Shown here one piece after another: positions 7,315 to 14,882 of a stretch of 48,469 nt of DNA. Position 1 is the stretch's first letter, and every line of letters begins with the position of its first letter. The position numbers were made by a program, and so were the translations under genes. Source of the stretch: Candidatus Saccharimonadota bacterium (GTDB taxonomy: Bacteria; Patescibacteriota; Saccharimonadia; Saccharimonadales; Saccharimonadaceae). The DNA lies in assembly GCA_016290315.1 (NCBI GenBank), contig JAEETK010000006.1, positions 1 through 48,469 on the forward strand. The letters are read 5' to 3'. The notes under the pieces were generated by a model that was given only the letters and a program-made list of their open reading frames with translations, searched no databases and was not told the DNA's origin.

Positions 7315-7926
7315 ATGACTGGAAAAATCTTTCTTTCTGGTGGCGGCGATGAGAATGCTACTAAAATGCTTGACGAAATGTTCTTCGCTGAATTGCCGCA
7401 AAATAGCAGCATCCTTTACGTCGCCACTGGCTTTCGTGACAATGAGAAGATATCCTCCGCTTCTGAATGGATGCGAGATATGATTGTCATGCACGGACGT
7501 ACGGACATTCAGTACCTTTTTGCTGATAGTCTGGCGCCGTTTAAACATCTGGGTGAATATAGTGCTGTCTATATTGGTGGCGGCGATACGGAAGTGATTA
7601 TGGACGAATTTGATCGTACCGGCTTCGAATTCGTTTTGCAAGACTACAGTAATCATGGCGGCGTTGTTTACGGCGGCGGTGGTGGCGCCATTGCTCTTGG
7701 CAAATTTATCGATACCGGCCGTGACATTCATCGGCATTATAAAACTGGCGCCGGCCTGATTGGTCGCTATTCTGTCTATACGGATTATCGCGATGAAAAT
7801 AAAGACGGCTGGGCCACTAGCCATGATTCGTTTCTAATTTGTTTGCCCAGTGGGGTTGGAGTTGTGGTTCAGGACGGCAAGATCATCCGTCATGCTGGCA
7901 GTAACTATAAAATCTTTGAGCTATAA
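7315..7926 (+). CDS. Peptidase S51 / class I glutamine amidotransferase-like protein, nucleophile missing
   Basis: 203 residues of the S51 (dipeptidase E) fold: KIFLSGGGDENATKML at the start, AVYIGGGDTEVIM in the middle, and VVYGGGGGAIALG where active members have GxSAGA. The nucleophilic serine is replaced by glycine, so peptidase activity by the usual mechanism is unlikely; a binding or regulatory role is inferred. The start has an AAAAAGGAAAAA site and lies 26 nt after the CapA-like gene, suggesting one transcript. Confidence 0.7.
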   Translation: MTGKIFLSGGGDENATKMLDEMFFAELPQNSSILYVATGFRDNEKISSASEWMRDMIVMHGRTDIQYLFADSLAPFKHLGEYSAVYIGGGDTEVIMDEFDRTGFEFVLQDYSNHGGVVYGGGGGAIALGKFIDTGRDIHRHYKTGAGLIGRYSVYTDYRDENKDGWATSHDSFLICLPSGVGVVVQDGKIIRHAGSNYKIFEL

Positions 7927-7957
7927 TTGACAAAAATAGCAAGAATATATAAAAGTA

Positions 7958-7986
7958 TTGACAATATTTTAACACTATGATATAAT
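7958..7986 (+). promoter_or_regulatory. Promoter of leader A
   Basis: TTGACA (7958-7963), 17-nt spacer, TATAAT (7981-7986): a full consensus promoter. It drives the structured leader of the gene at 8164. Confidence 0.85.
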
Positions 7987-8005
7987 AAACAATGCAAGCT
8001 TGATT

Positions 8006-8155
8006 AGCTTTATTGAACATTAAGAAGATGCGTTAGGGTCTCCTCTGGAGGATTTTGCAACTCGTTCTGCCTATCTATATGGTGGCCAGAATGAGTTGCG
8101 AAAGCCGCTCGAAACATAAACACTTTTTTTCGGCGGTAGCCCCCGCCAGAAGGAG
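8006..8155 (+). promoter_or_regulatory. Structured 5' leader A (candidate cis-regulatory RNA)
   Basis: It has the same architecture as leader B at 12541. After a conserved GATGCGTTAGG/TCTCC stretch, a 13-bp stem forms between 8057-8069 (GCAACTCGTTCTG) and 8087-8099 (CAGAATGAGTTGC). A conserved GCCGCTC single strand follows, then a GGCGG/CCGCC hairpin (8132-8147) ending 2 nt before the Shine-Dalgarno AAGGAG. GCCGC could also pair with GCGG of the last hairpin, giving two exclusive folds. I do not recognise an Rfam class. Confidence 0.65.
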
Positions 8156-8163
8156 ATTTTCTT

Positions 8164-8718
8164 ATGGTTATTATTCTCATTCACAAACAGGCCGGTCAGA
8201 GAAAAGACGCAATCCGCGTCACGAAGGAAGCTGATATTCCGGACTTCCTGCGCGAATCCGTTCGTGTGTCAGGTGATACGATCCAGCTCACATGCGTTGA
8301 GGGAGATGAAGAATGCCCCATCGGCAGCGTGATTGGATATGAGGAGTCTCAGGCCACGAGCACCGGATACAACTGCTGGTGCATCGGCAATGCCGCCACG
8401 AACCTCATCGAGATCGACGGAGTCTTTTATAAGAAGGCCACTATTATGAAGGCAGCACTGCTGACCGAAGAGTACCCCGAGTTCCTGAAAGGGGCCGAGA
8501 TTTCCCGCAACGATGACGGATCCTGGTCAATCAAGACGGACTGGGGGGTAAGCACCGGATTTCCCGGAGAGGCATACTGGGTCAGATATGGCACCAAGGA
8601 AGATGGTACGCCGGACGCCAACATCCTGACAAAGACGGAAAAGTCTTATCGGGATTATATCGTCTGCGATGGGAATGGCAACGATCTTGGCTGGCTTGCA
8701 GAGATTGACCCCGCATAA
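8164..8718 (+). CDS. Unknown 184-residue protein under leader A
   Basis: No family recognised with confidence. The sequence is soluble and acidic; the C-terminal half (DDGSWSIKTDWGVSTGFPGE, AYWVRYGTKEDGTPDANILT, then YRDYIVCD) faintly recalls PGDYG-type proteins. It stands alone between a consensus promoter plus structured leader and a bulged GC-rich terminator, both of which also flank the unrelated ORF at 12686. The Shine-Dalgarno is AGAAGGAG, 8 nt before the ATG. Base composition is richer in GC than the leaderless neighbours, which suits an acquired gene. Confidence 0.6.
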   Translation: MVIILIHKQAGQRKDAIRVTKEADIPDFLRESVRVSGDTIQLTCVEGDEECPIGSVIGYEESQATSTGYNCWCIGNAATNLIEIDGVFYKKATIMKAALLTEEYPEFLKGAEISRNDDGSWSIKTDWGVSTGFPGEAYWVRYGTKEDGTPDANILTKTEKSYRDYIVCDGNGNDLGWLAEIDPA

Positions 8719-8754
8719 CTGACAGCCCCGACATAAAACGCATCGATTAACCGC

Positions 8755-8799
8755 CCCCCGACTTTTCCGCACTAATCGTGCGACGGTCGGGGGCTTTTT
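8755..8799 (+). terminator. Two-tier terminator of the leader A unit
   Basis: Outer stem CCCCCGAC/GTCGGGGG with an inner CGCAC/GTGCG stem, then CTTTTT. The terminator at 13223 has the same design. Confidence 0.9.
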
Positions 8800-8811
8800 C
8801 ATGCAAAAAGA

Positions 8812-9717
8812 CTACATTTCGCGCGCAATCTTCATAATCTGCTTGCGGAGTAAAAAGTCGTCTAGTATCAGCAAGCTATCCGTGTCGCATTTCTTATTAA
8901 ACAATTCTTCTAGCTTTTTGCGCATGCCGATACCGTCAAAGTATAAGTAGCTTTTACCATCTTCCAGGGAGATTACATTCATTAACCATTCTGGGTAATC
9001 CGCAAAAACTTGCTTCATTTTTGCCGTATCAAAACGATCGATATTCAATATGATCATTTGGCCAATAGCTTCCGGCAAGACCCCGGCCTTCTCAATCTTT
9101 ATGTCATCCTTGATAGCTCGCGTAAAATCTTTTAAGATTTCCGATTCGCAAGCGGAGAAGTATTCGGCATAAAAATCGCTCGACACATCGCCTATTTTCA
9201 GTAGCTCGCTGTAGGCATTACGGTCGCGTTCGGTCGTGATACTAGATTTAAGGTTTAGTGTGTTGTCTAGAATTCCAGCAATAAGCAACTTGCAAATATC
9301 AGTGTCTAATATTTCGGTATGGTTAGATGAAATAATTCGCTCGTAAACTATAGTGCAGACCGAGCCGATAAACTCAATCTGAGTTTTAATGTTCGGGTAA
9401 TCATTCCAATATTTTTCATAGCCCGTATGATGGTCGATTATCTCAATGAGCTTCCTTGTAGTAACTTGTTTATCGAAAAAATCAGGTTTTGACGTATCTA
9501 ATACGATGAATTTTGCGTCTTTTGCTGTATCTACTGGGTCGAGCTGGTATTTCAGGTTCAGAATTAAAGGCGGGATACTCTGGTTGGGCCTAGACGAAGA
9601 TGAGGCAGTTGCATTTTTCCCTTGCCTCTTCAATAGTTCGCGATAAGCGATGATGCTAGCGTATCCATCAATATCTAAATACTTACAGCCCGAGGTGACG
9701 ACTATATTGGTTTTCAT
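8812..9717 (-). CDS. DHH-family phosphoesterase, family II pyrophosphatase-like
   Basis: 301 residues. KYLDIDGYASIIAYRELL corresponds to the first metal motif (DxD), FIVLDTSKPDFFD to the second, EIIDHHTGY is the DHH motif, and AGILDNTLNLKSSITTERDR matches the ILSDT...KSPTTTxxD stretch of manganese-dependent inorganic pyrophosphatases (PpaC). The first motif departs from the usual GHxNPDTDS form, so the substrate may differ from pyrophosphate. An extended -10 (TGCTACAAT; hexamer on plus-strand 9724-9729) ends 6 nt before the ATG, so it is probably leaderless. Confidence 0.75.
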   Translation of the reverse strand: MKTNIVVTSGCKYLDIDGYASIIAYRELLKRQGKNATASSSSRPNQSIPPLILNLKYQLDPVDTAKDAKFIVLDTSKPDFFDKQVTTRKLIEIIDHHTGYEKYWNDYPNIKTQIEFIGSVCTIVYERIISSNHTEILDTDICKLLIAGILDNTLNLKSSITTERDRNAYSELLKIGDVSSDFYAEYFSACESEILKDFTRAIKDDIKIEKAGVLPEAIGQMIILNIDRFDTAKMKQVFADYPEWLMNVISLEDGKSYLYFDGIGMRKKLEELFNKKCDTDSLLILDDFLLRKQIMKIAREM

Positions 9718-9741
9718 GCGTTTATTGTAGCATTAGGTGCG

Positions 9742-9770
9742 TTGACAACGAGTGATAGAAGATATAAAAC
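9742..9770 (+). promoter_or_regulatory. Possible promoter upstream of the frameshifted gene
   Basis: TTGACA (9742-9747), 17 nt, TAAAAC (9765-9770). A hairpin CGAAG-TTCG-CTTCG lies at about 9793-9806, and a second -10-like extended box (TGATATTAT) is near 9840-9848. Confidence 0.4.
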
Positions 9771-9880
9771 GCTCGAAATTCTATTTTTCTGAACGAAGTT
9801 CGCTTCGAAATCCCGTCGGTCTTAAAAATGCTACCGCTTATGATATTATGATTAGTAAGCAATGATACATAAGGAGACAT

Positions 9881-10012
9881 ATGGCGCTTAGGGGTATATT
9901 CGAATTTCTGCGCGGGCAGACGGAGGCTGAAAGAGTCGACGGTTCTGAACAAAATCGGGAACCAGAGCAAAATGATGAGATAGCGGAGAGTGCGGAAAAA
10001 AGATTACCCTGA
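9881..10012 (+). CDS. N-terminal piece of the gene at 9990, out of frame by one base
   Basis: ATG at 9881 has a good AAGGAG site 5 nt upstream and opens a 43-codon frame (MALRGIFEFLRGQTEAERVD...) that stops at 10012. The long frame at 9990 has only a GTG without a convincing ribosome-binding site. The two frames meet at a run of six A (9996-10001): losing one A, or a +1 shift, joins them into a protein of about 598 residues. I therefore read this as the true start of that gene, interrupted by a frameshift. Confidence 0.55.
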   Translation: MALRGIFEFLRGQTEAERVDGSEQNREPEQNDEIAESAEKRLP

Positions 10013-11666
10013 AGAACGTATGGAGCAGGTGGGCGAAAAGGCAGTCGAAATTGATAACGAGCTGAATTACACGGATCAACAATGGGCAGATAAGGGCGGC
10101 TCGCCATCAGAGCTATCGGCACAGCGAAGAATTAATTTAGAAAAAAATAGAGAACGTCAAAGAACGATTGAAACCAAACTAAACGAAACATTCACGCCAA
10201 TCGAGGAGCTAGAGGCAATAATGGATGCTGGCGAAGCCGAATCCTCAAAGACTGTCGTCGAATATGAGGGCAAGCCAGTTGTAATATATAATACTGGCAA
10301 TTTGCCGTTTAGATATCTAGAGCATGATATTCAATATAGTGGCGGCAGGGGAGGTCAGCCATTAATGAAAGATCCCATGTTGTGGTACACCAGCAAAGAA
10401 GAGGCTCAAAAACGCGCTGCGTCCTTGACATTTTCGGATCAATTGTCTTTCCAATACAAAGATAGCATTAAACGGCGGGACCAAGAATACGTTGATAAAG
10501 ATGAACATATTTTCTATTGTTTTCTGCATCTTCCAGAAATGTCTCTTTCTCAAATGGGCGAAGGTGCTACTGGCGAGCTGATTAAGGGTAGTAACGATAT
10601 TATTAGCCTCAACGAAGGATCGGCAACTGGTGATGTTGCCGAGAAAATATCGGATAAGAGATTTTTAGAGCTTCAAGCGCACCGTTACGACGAAACGGGC
10701 AAGCCGGCATTCAAGATTGATTTTATCAGAGCCCCACTTGATGGTGTAAATGAGGATGTTCTTAGGCAAGCCGCTGCGCACGGAGTGCCAATCTTCATCA
10801 TACCAAACAAACATGTCCTCACTAAGGAGGAGGCAGCCGCAGAGGAAGCGCGCAAAGCCAGGGAAATAGAGCAAGAACGAGAGCGTCGCAAAGATGAGTT
10901 ATTCAAGATTATTCTTGGCCATAAATTTTATGATGATGAAGCTTATGATAAATTAGATGCACTTATGCAGGATCCATACAGTAAAGAATGGGTTCCAAAG
11001 CTACAAAGTTCTAGAATGGGCGATGCTAGCGCGCAACTTCGCGCAATGTCTCTAGAGCAAGCACAAAGTGGTAAAGAAGAATTCGATACTTCGACCGAAG
11101 AGGGTTTTGAGGCGAACAAAAAGGTTGAACTCGAGCGCGCAAATAAAGAAATCGGCTTCGAAATCGAAAGACTCATGTATATTAACAAAGATGAGAGGAC
11201 GGAAGATGAATTGCGCGAGAAGAGAGAAAAGCTAGAACAGCTTGCAAAAACGAGCAGTCGAGAAAACTGGGGAATATATGTAATAAAATATCAGCAACTT
11301 TTTAATCTCGTAAAAATGCGTGACGAAATCGAGTCTAGCCAATTTGGTGTGAATAGCGAAGAGGATGACCCGGAACTAGAAGACGAGGAGGCGGAGCCAA
11401 GCGTGGAAGAACTTGAGGCCAAAGTCGAAGAGTTATGGCAACAAGTCAAGTCGAAAATTGATGCTTTCTTAGAAAGTAAGGATTACGACGACGATAAGCT
11501 CGATCGGCTACAAAATAAGCTAATTGAAATGGCTAACAACCCAGATAGTAATATTCTTTGGAGAAGACCAACTCACAATAACCCGGACTTCTTTAAACCA
11601 TTCCAGGAACTGGCCCGAAAATACAAAGAAGCAGATGCTGAGCTAGAGAAAAAGCGTCGAAGCTAG
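9990..11666 (+). CDS. Large charged coiled-coil protein with a GVPI domain (frameshifted 5' end)
   Basis: 558 residues from a GTG, probably preceded by the 43-codon frame at 9881. No named family. Residues about 85-280 form a globular part (LPFRYLEHDIQYSGG, HIFYCFLHLPEM, FLELQAHRYD, IDFIRAPLDGVNEDVL, AAHGVPIFIIPNK) whose last third matches the order of motifs in the proteins at 4702 and 25199. From about 285 on it is highly charged and predicted helical (EEARKAREIEQERERRKDEL; KVEELWQQVKSKIDAFLESK). Likely cytoplasmic or an effector; no signal peptide is seen. The function is unknown. Confidence 0.6.
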   Translation: MRKKDYPEERMEQVGEKAVEIDNELNYTDQQWADKGGSPSELSAQRRINLEKNRERQRTIETKLNETFTPIEELEAIMDAGEAESSKTVVEYEGKPVVIYNTGNLPFRYLEHDIQYSGGRGGQPLMKDPMLWYTSKEEAQKRAASLTFSDQLSFQYKDSIKRRDQEYVDKDEHIFYCFLHLPEMSLSQMGEGATGELIKGSNDIISLNEGSATGDVAEKISDKRFLELQAHRYDETGKPAFKIDFIRAPLDGVNEDVLRQAAAHGVPIFIIPNKHVLTKEEAAAEEARKAREIEQERERRKDELFKIILGHKFYDDEAYDKLDALMQDPYSKEWVPKLQSSRMGDASAQLRAMSLEQAQSGKEEFDTSTEEGFEANKKVELERANKEIGFEIERLMYINKDERTEDELREKREKLEQLAKTSSRENWGIYVIKYQQLFNLVKMRDEIESSQFGVNSEEDDPELEDEEAEPSVEELEAKVEELWQQVKSKIDAFLESKDYDDDKLDRLQNKLIEMANNPDSNILWRRPTHNNPDFFKPFQELARKYKEADAELEKKRRS

Positions 11667-11706
11667 CACGGTCTTGGGAATAGTTTAAGAATGCTATAAT
11701 CATTGC

Positions 11707-12438
11707 ATGAAAGCGATTGTTACTACTAAAAAGGATTTATCTGCCACTTTTTTCGAACAGCATGGGTGGGATATATACCTTTACGATGAACTCCCTGGAC
11801 GCGATCTTAATTATGACGTAGTTTACTTGCGCGACCCATTCAATGATCAAGAGATATCGCCCCGTGCAAAAGAATATGTCGAAAACGCTCTAAAAACTTT
11901 TCACTTTTCAAAAAGCATAGATAATATAACCACGTATGAACAGATGGAGTCTTTTGAAGACAAGTATCGCCAGTACATGCTTTATTCTGACTATATGCCG
12001 AATACGTTTTTGCCTTCGAATGGGACATTCCGCGATGGTAAGCATTTAGCCAAAAAACGCATCTCGCAACGCGCAAAAGGTATTTATTTTAGTGAGGCGA
12101 ATTTTGATGATAGTTATATCATCCAAGATTTAATGGATATTCAGGAAGAACTGCGCGTCTATGCTATTTTTGGTAATCCAGTTGAGCAGGCTACGATAAA
12201 AACTAGCAAATCGCCAGAGTCAAAGGTCAAAGTTGTCGGAAAACGCCAATTGACTGAAAAGGAGAAAGATATTTGCAAGAAGATTGCTACTCTCTCCGGG
12301 CTTGATTTTATCGGCATTGACCTCGCCGTATTAAAAAATGGCGAATTAAAATTGATTGAAGTAAATCGATCGCCACAATTCAAGCGATTCGTAGAAATAT
12401 ATGGCGAATCGCCACTATCTGAAATTTTAAATATATAA
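11707..12438 (+). CDS. ATP-grasp domain enzyme
   Basis: 243 residues. The C-terminal two thirds carry ATP-grasp features: KKRISQRAKGIYF (lysine strand), YIIQDLMDIQEELRVYAIFG, then GLDFIGIDLAVLKNGELKLI and EVNRSPQFKRF, where the Asp/Glu and Asn residues bind magnesium-ATP as in RimK-like ligases. It should join a carboxylate to an amine or similar nucleophile; the substrate cannot be told. An extended -10 (TGCTATAAT; hexamer 11695-11700) ends 6 nt before the ATG, with no Shine-Dalgarno: leaderless. Confidence 0.8.
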   Translation: MKAIVTTKKDLSATFFEQHGWDIYLYDELPGRDLNYDVVYLRDPFNDQEISPRAKEYVENALKTFHFSKSIDNITTYEQMESFEDKYRQYMLYSDYMPNTFLPSNGTFRDGKHLAKKRISQRAKGIYFSEANFDDSYIIQDLMDIQEELRVYAIFGNPVEQATIKTSKSPESKVKVVGKRQLTEKEKDICKKIATLSGLDFIGIDLAVLKNGELKLIEVNRSPQFKRFVEIYGESPLSEILNI

Positions 12439-12492
12439 GATCGACCAATTCAGACCTTTATGATGCATAGGTTGTGAATTAGTATAAGTCCA

Positions 12493-12521
12493 TTGACAAA
12501 AATAAGCATATGTGGTATAAT
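12493..12521 (+). promoter_or_regulatory. Promoter of leader B
   Basis: TTGACA (12493-12498), 17-nt spacer, TATAAT (12516-12521). Confidence 0.85.
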
Positions 12522-12540
12522 TAGACGAATAAACCCACTA

Positions 12541-12683
12541 GGGCTTATGGAACTTTAGGAAAATGCGTTAGATTCTCCCGATGGGGATTTGCGACTCATT
12601 CTGCTTAGCTATTATTAGGTAGTCGGAATGAGTCGCAAAAACCGCTCAAAGATTTTTCGGCGGCAATTCCGCCAGAAGGAGGA
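12541..12683 (+). promoter_or_regulatory. Structured 5' leader B, homologous to leader A
   Basis: Shares with leader A the GCTTAT...GAAC...AATGCGTTAG start, the TCTCC motif, a 13-bp stem (12591-12603 with 12624-12636), the CCGCTC single strand, and a GGCGG/CCGCC hairpin (12659-12673) ending just before AGAAGGAG. Base changes are compensated in the long stem: GCAACTC/GAGTTGC in A is GCGACTC/GAGTCGC in B, and a G-U pair in A is A-U in B. This covariation is good evidence for a selected RNA structure. Confidence 0.65.
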
Positions 12684-12685
12684 GT

Positions 12686-13213
12686 ATGAAGCTTGTAGTA
12701 ATTGTTGCTGTTCTGATTTTCATCGCACTCGTCGTGCGCTACTTAACCGATGACTACGGCAGCTATAGCGCCCTGAAGCCGGACTTTGTCTGGTACACCA
12801 AGGCGCTGGTGCAGACCTACTGGGACATGGTAGTCAGGGCGATCGCTCAGATTCCGCTTCCCATGGCTGACGGAGTATTTCGTTTTCCTGACGCCCGCCC
12901 CTTCGATTACTTTAAAGTAGGCGAAGATGTGGTTTTCATAAACTACATCTGCGGTGGAGTGATTTCCGAGAGCCTTCCGGCAGTCGCCAAGGGAGTCGTG
13001 ACAGCTATCAACGCCGCCGACGGCATTATCACGTTCACGGCATCGGTATCAGGTGAGGAAATACAGTTCTATAACTGTAGTAGCCTGCTAATTCACACCT
13101 GGGAACATGATCGTCTCAAGCGGCGCCCGATACTTAGGTACCTGTACTGCTACGACGCCAAGGGTACTTCGATTGAAGGTATCGGCAATGTGATTACCGA
13201 GGCCGCCGCCTAA
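12686..13213 (+). CDS. Unknown membrane-anchored protein under leader B
   Basis: 175 residues. MKLVVIVAVLIFIALVVRYL is an N-terminal transmembrane segment or uncleaved signal; the rest is probably outside the cell. The remainder (FKVGEDVVFINYICGG, then AVAKGVVTAINAADGIITFT) looks like a small beta-barrel of the kind that begins with a V-G-x-x-V turn. No family recognised. It is unrelated in sequence to the ORF at 8164 although both carry the same leader and the same terminator design. Confidence 0.6.
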   Translation: MKLVVIVAVLIFIALVVRYLTDDYGSYSALKPDFVWYTKALVQTYWDMVVRAIAQIPLPMADGVFRFPDARPFDYFKVGEDVVFINYICGGVISESLPAVAKGVVTAINAADGIITFTASVSGEEIQFYNCSSLLIHTWEHDRLKRRPILRYLYCYDAKGTSIEGIGNVITEAAA

Positions 13214-13222
13214 CGCGTCCAC

Positions 13223-13268
13223 CCCCCGACTTCCGCACAGCCAGTGCGGGCAGAGTCGGGGGCTTTTT
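13223..13268 (+). terminator. Two-tier terminator of the leader B unit
   Basis: Outer stem CCCCCGAC/GTCGGGGG, inner CCGCAC/GTGCGG, then CTTTTT; same layout as 8755-8799. Confidence 0.9.
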
Positions 13269-13322
13269 AATGGGTATTTTTGGGCAAGAGACCTAACTTG
13301 CACCTCATGATATAATTGCAAT

Positions 13323-13844
13323 ATGAGAAAACTATTTACCATTGATTTGAAGGACTATAATCCAAATGGGAAAAAGTTTTACCGCCCATCGGTTCGCGGA
13401 ATTATCTTTGATAATAATGGCAATATTGCGATGATCTATAGCCGGGAGTGCCATTTCTATAAATTCCCTGGCGGTGGAATTGAAGGAAATGAAACGCATC
13501 TTGAGGCGTTAGTTCGTGAAATCAAAGAAGAAACCGGCATGACGCTTATTTCGGATTCTGTCAAAGAGTTTGGAGAAGTTCTAAAAATCCAAAACGGCGA
13601 CGATTCTGGTAAAGACATCATTCATATTCAGCAAAATTTTTATTACACTTGCAGGGTAGAGGACGAGATAGGCAGTCAAGAACTAGATGATGGAGAAAAG
13701 GCTTTAGATTTTGTCCTAAAATTTGTGTCAATAGAAGAGGCTATCGCGGCAAACTCCGCTTTTGAAAGCGACGATGCGTTTAAAAAGCAGATTGCAGAGA
13801 GAGAAAGGCGAGTTCTAGAATTACTGAAAAGCGCACAAGTGTAG
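13323..13844 (+). CDS. NUDIX hydrolase
   Basis: 173 residues with a complete NUDIX box: GGIEGNETHLEALVRE followed by IKEETGM, matching G-x5-E-x7-R-E-x2-E-E-x-G, which binds the catalytic magnesium. The strand before it (FYKFPGGG) is typical. It hydrolyses a nucleoside diphosphate linked to some moiety; substrate not predictable. An extended -10 (TGATATAAT; hexamer 13311-13316) ends 6 nt before the ATG, so it is leaderless. A second NUDIX gene lies at 44054. Confidence 0.85.
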   Translation: MRKLFTIDLKDYNPNGKKFYRPSVRGIIFDNNGNIAMIYSRECHFYKFPGGGIEGNETHLEALVREIKEETGMTLISDSVKEFGEVLKIQNGDDSGKDIIHIQQNFYYTCRVEDEIGSQELDDGEKALDFVLKFVSIEEAIAANSAFESDDAFKKQIAERERRVLELLKSAQV

Positions 13845-13856
13845 GTTTTGCCGCTA

Positions 13857-13885
13857 TTGCATTTATACGAAAAATGTGCTATAAT
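13857..13885 (+). promoter_or_regulatory. Promoter of the nucleotidyltransferase-like gene
   Basis: TTGCAT (13857-13862), 17-nt spacer, TATAAT (13880-13885) with an extended TG. Confidence 0.75.
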
Positions 13886-13893
13886 ATAAAAAT

Positions 13894-13950
13894 ATGCCGC
13901 ATTTTTATCTAACTATAGGCGGCCGCATTTTTAAAATCTTTTGGAGGTGA
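13894..13950 (+). CDS. Possible leaderless upstream ORF (18 residues)
   Basis: ATG lies 8 nt after the -10 box, the spacing of the leaderless genes here. It encodes MPHFYLTIGGRIFKIFWR and its TGA stop overlaps the Shine-Dalgarno (GGAGGTGAG) of the next gene, 5 nt before that gene's ATG. Its translation would affect access to the downstream start. Confidence 0.35.
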   Translation: MPHFYLTIGGRIFKIFWR

Positions 13951-13955
13951 GGTGT

Positions 13956-14702
13956 ATGGTATCAACAAATAGGGTATTGGTATTATTAGTACGGCATAAG
14001 TGCGACATAATCAAGATTGTCCCCAGTGCTGAATCCAATATCGTAATGACAATCCGCAGATATGAAGGGCTTTACGACGATATTTTAGTCGCAGCCCATG
14101 AGGATCTGTATCAAGAAACCATGGTCGAGCTCGATAAGGTCGTCGACCCGTCAAAGATCTTCGTGGTGGACAACTATTATTGCGACGCGCATGCTATGGC
14201 GCAAGTTGCTAAAAAGATCAGAAAAACGGCGGAAATGTCGACTAAAACAGCAATCTGCGTAAGACCTATGTTGCTGGACGTTGGGGGTGGCAGATATGCC
14301 TACGGCGATACTCGTGATTATGTAAAAGAAGCAACGAAAGTCGCAGAAAAACATGGAAGCATAGTCATGGCTACCGCAGATGATGATTTCGTCTGTAAGA
14401 AAACGCTCCGTGTTGCCGGTGTTGGCACCGTCAGGGTTGGTCCGGTCAAAAGCTGCGGCTATTCCCTCATCAATACGGTTGGGGCAGATTATATTTATTG
14501 CGATGCTGGAATCTACTTCTGGCGGCCGTCCGTATACCTCGACGCAATTAGTAGGGTAAAGAAGGCTAAGAAGGCGTATGATACTATGGCGGAACTGGCA
14601 TCTTCTCTGGCCGATTTAGGCACGCCGGTATTGACGCCGTGCTACTTATCGGAGTGGCGTCCGGTAATCGAGTGGTATTGGCCGGCGCCGATGTTCTCCT
14701 GA
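13956..14702 (+). CDS. Nucleotidyltransferase-fold (mannose-1-phosphate guanylyltransferase-like) protein
   Basis: 248 residues from the ATG at 13956, chosen because GGAGGTGAG sits at the right distance; a TTG at 13941 would overlap that site. The ADYIYCDAGIYFWRPSVYLD stretch matches the NAGIYxWR motif of sugar-1-phosphate nucleotidyltransferases, and TAICVRPMLLDVG, SIVMATADDDF and the late position of the motif fit that fold. The N-terminal GGxGTRL pyrophosphorylase loop is not seen, so it may be degenerate or divergent. It would act on nucleotide sugars if active. Single-gene unit with a strong terminator. Confidence 0.5.
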   Translation: MVSTNRVLVLLVRHKCDIIKIVPSAESNIVMTIRRYEGLYDDILVAAHEDLYQETMVELDKVVDPSKIFVVDNYYCDAHAMAQVAKKIRKTAEMSTKTAICVRPMLLDVGGGRYAYGDTRDYVKEATKVAEKHGSIVMATADDDFVCKKTLRVAGVGTVRVGPVKSCGYSLINTVGADYIYCDAGIYFWRPSVYLDAISRVKKAKKAYDTMAELASSLADLGTPVLTPCYLSEWRPVIEWYWPAPMFS

Positions 14703-14714
14703 AGGATAATACGC

Positions 14715-14743
14715 AAAGCTTCGACAAACGTCGAAGCTTTTTT
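14715..14743 (+). terminator. Intrinsic terminator
   Basis: AAAGCTTCGAC pairs perfectly with GTCGAAGCTTT across an AAAC loop, followed by T. Confidence 0.9.
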
Positions 14744-14882
14744 ATGTTCCACGGCATATGTAAAATGTCCAAATTGTCAAGTAGGCTACTGTCTATTGGT
14801 CATCTTCTTGTTTTTAGGTGTGCTAGTCGATATGCTCGTTGAGGTTTGTTTTTTATCATTGGTTTATCTTATAATAGAACTA

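Noticed and set aside
7147-7824. 225-residue minus-strand frame
   Set aside because: Opposite the CapA-like and S51-like genes, which have clear motifs.
14796-14882. N-terminal extension of the zinc-ribbon protein
   Set aside because: It overlaps the -10 box; the start at 14883 begins directly with the zinc ribbon.
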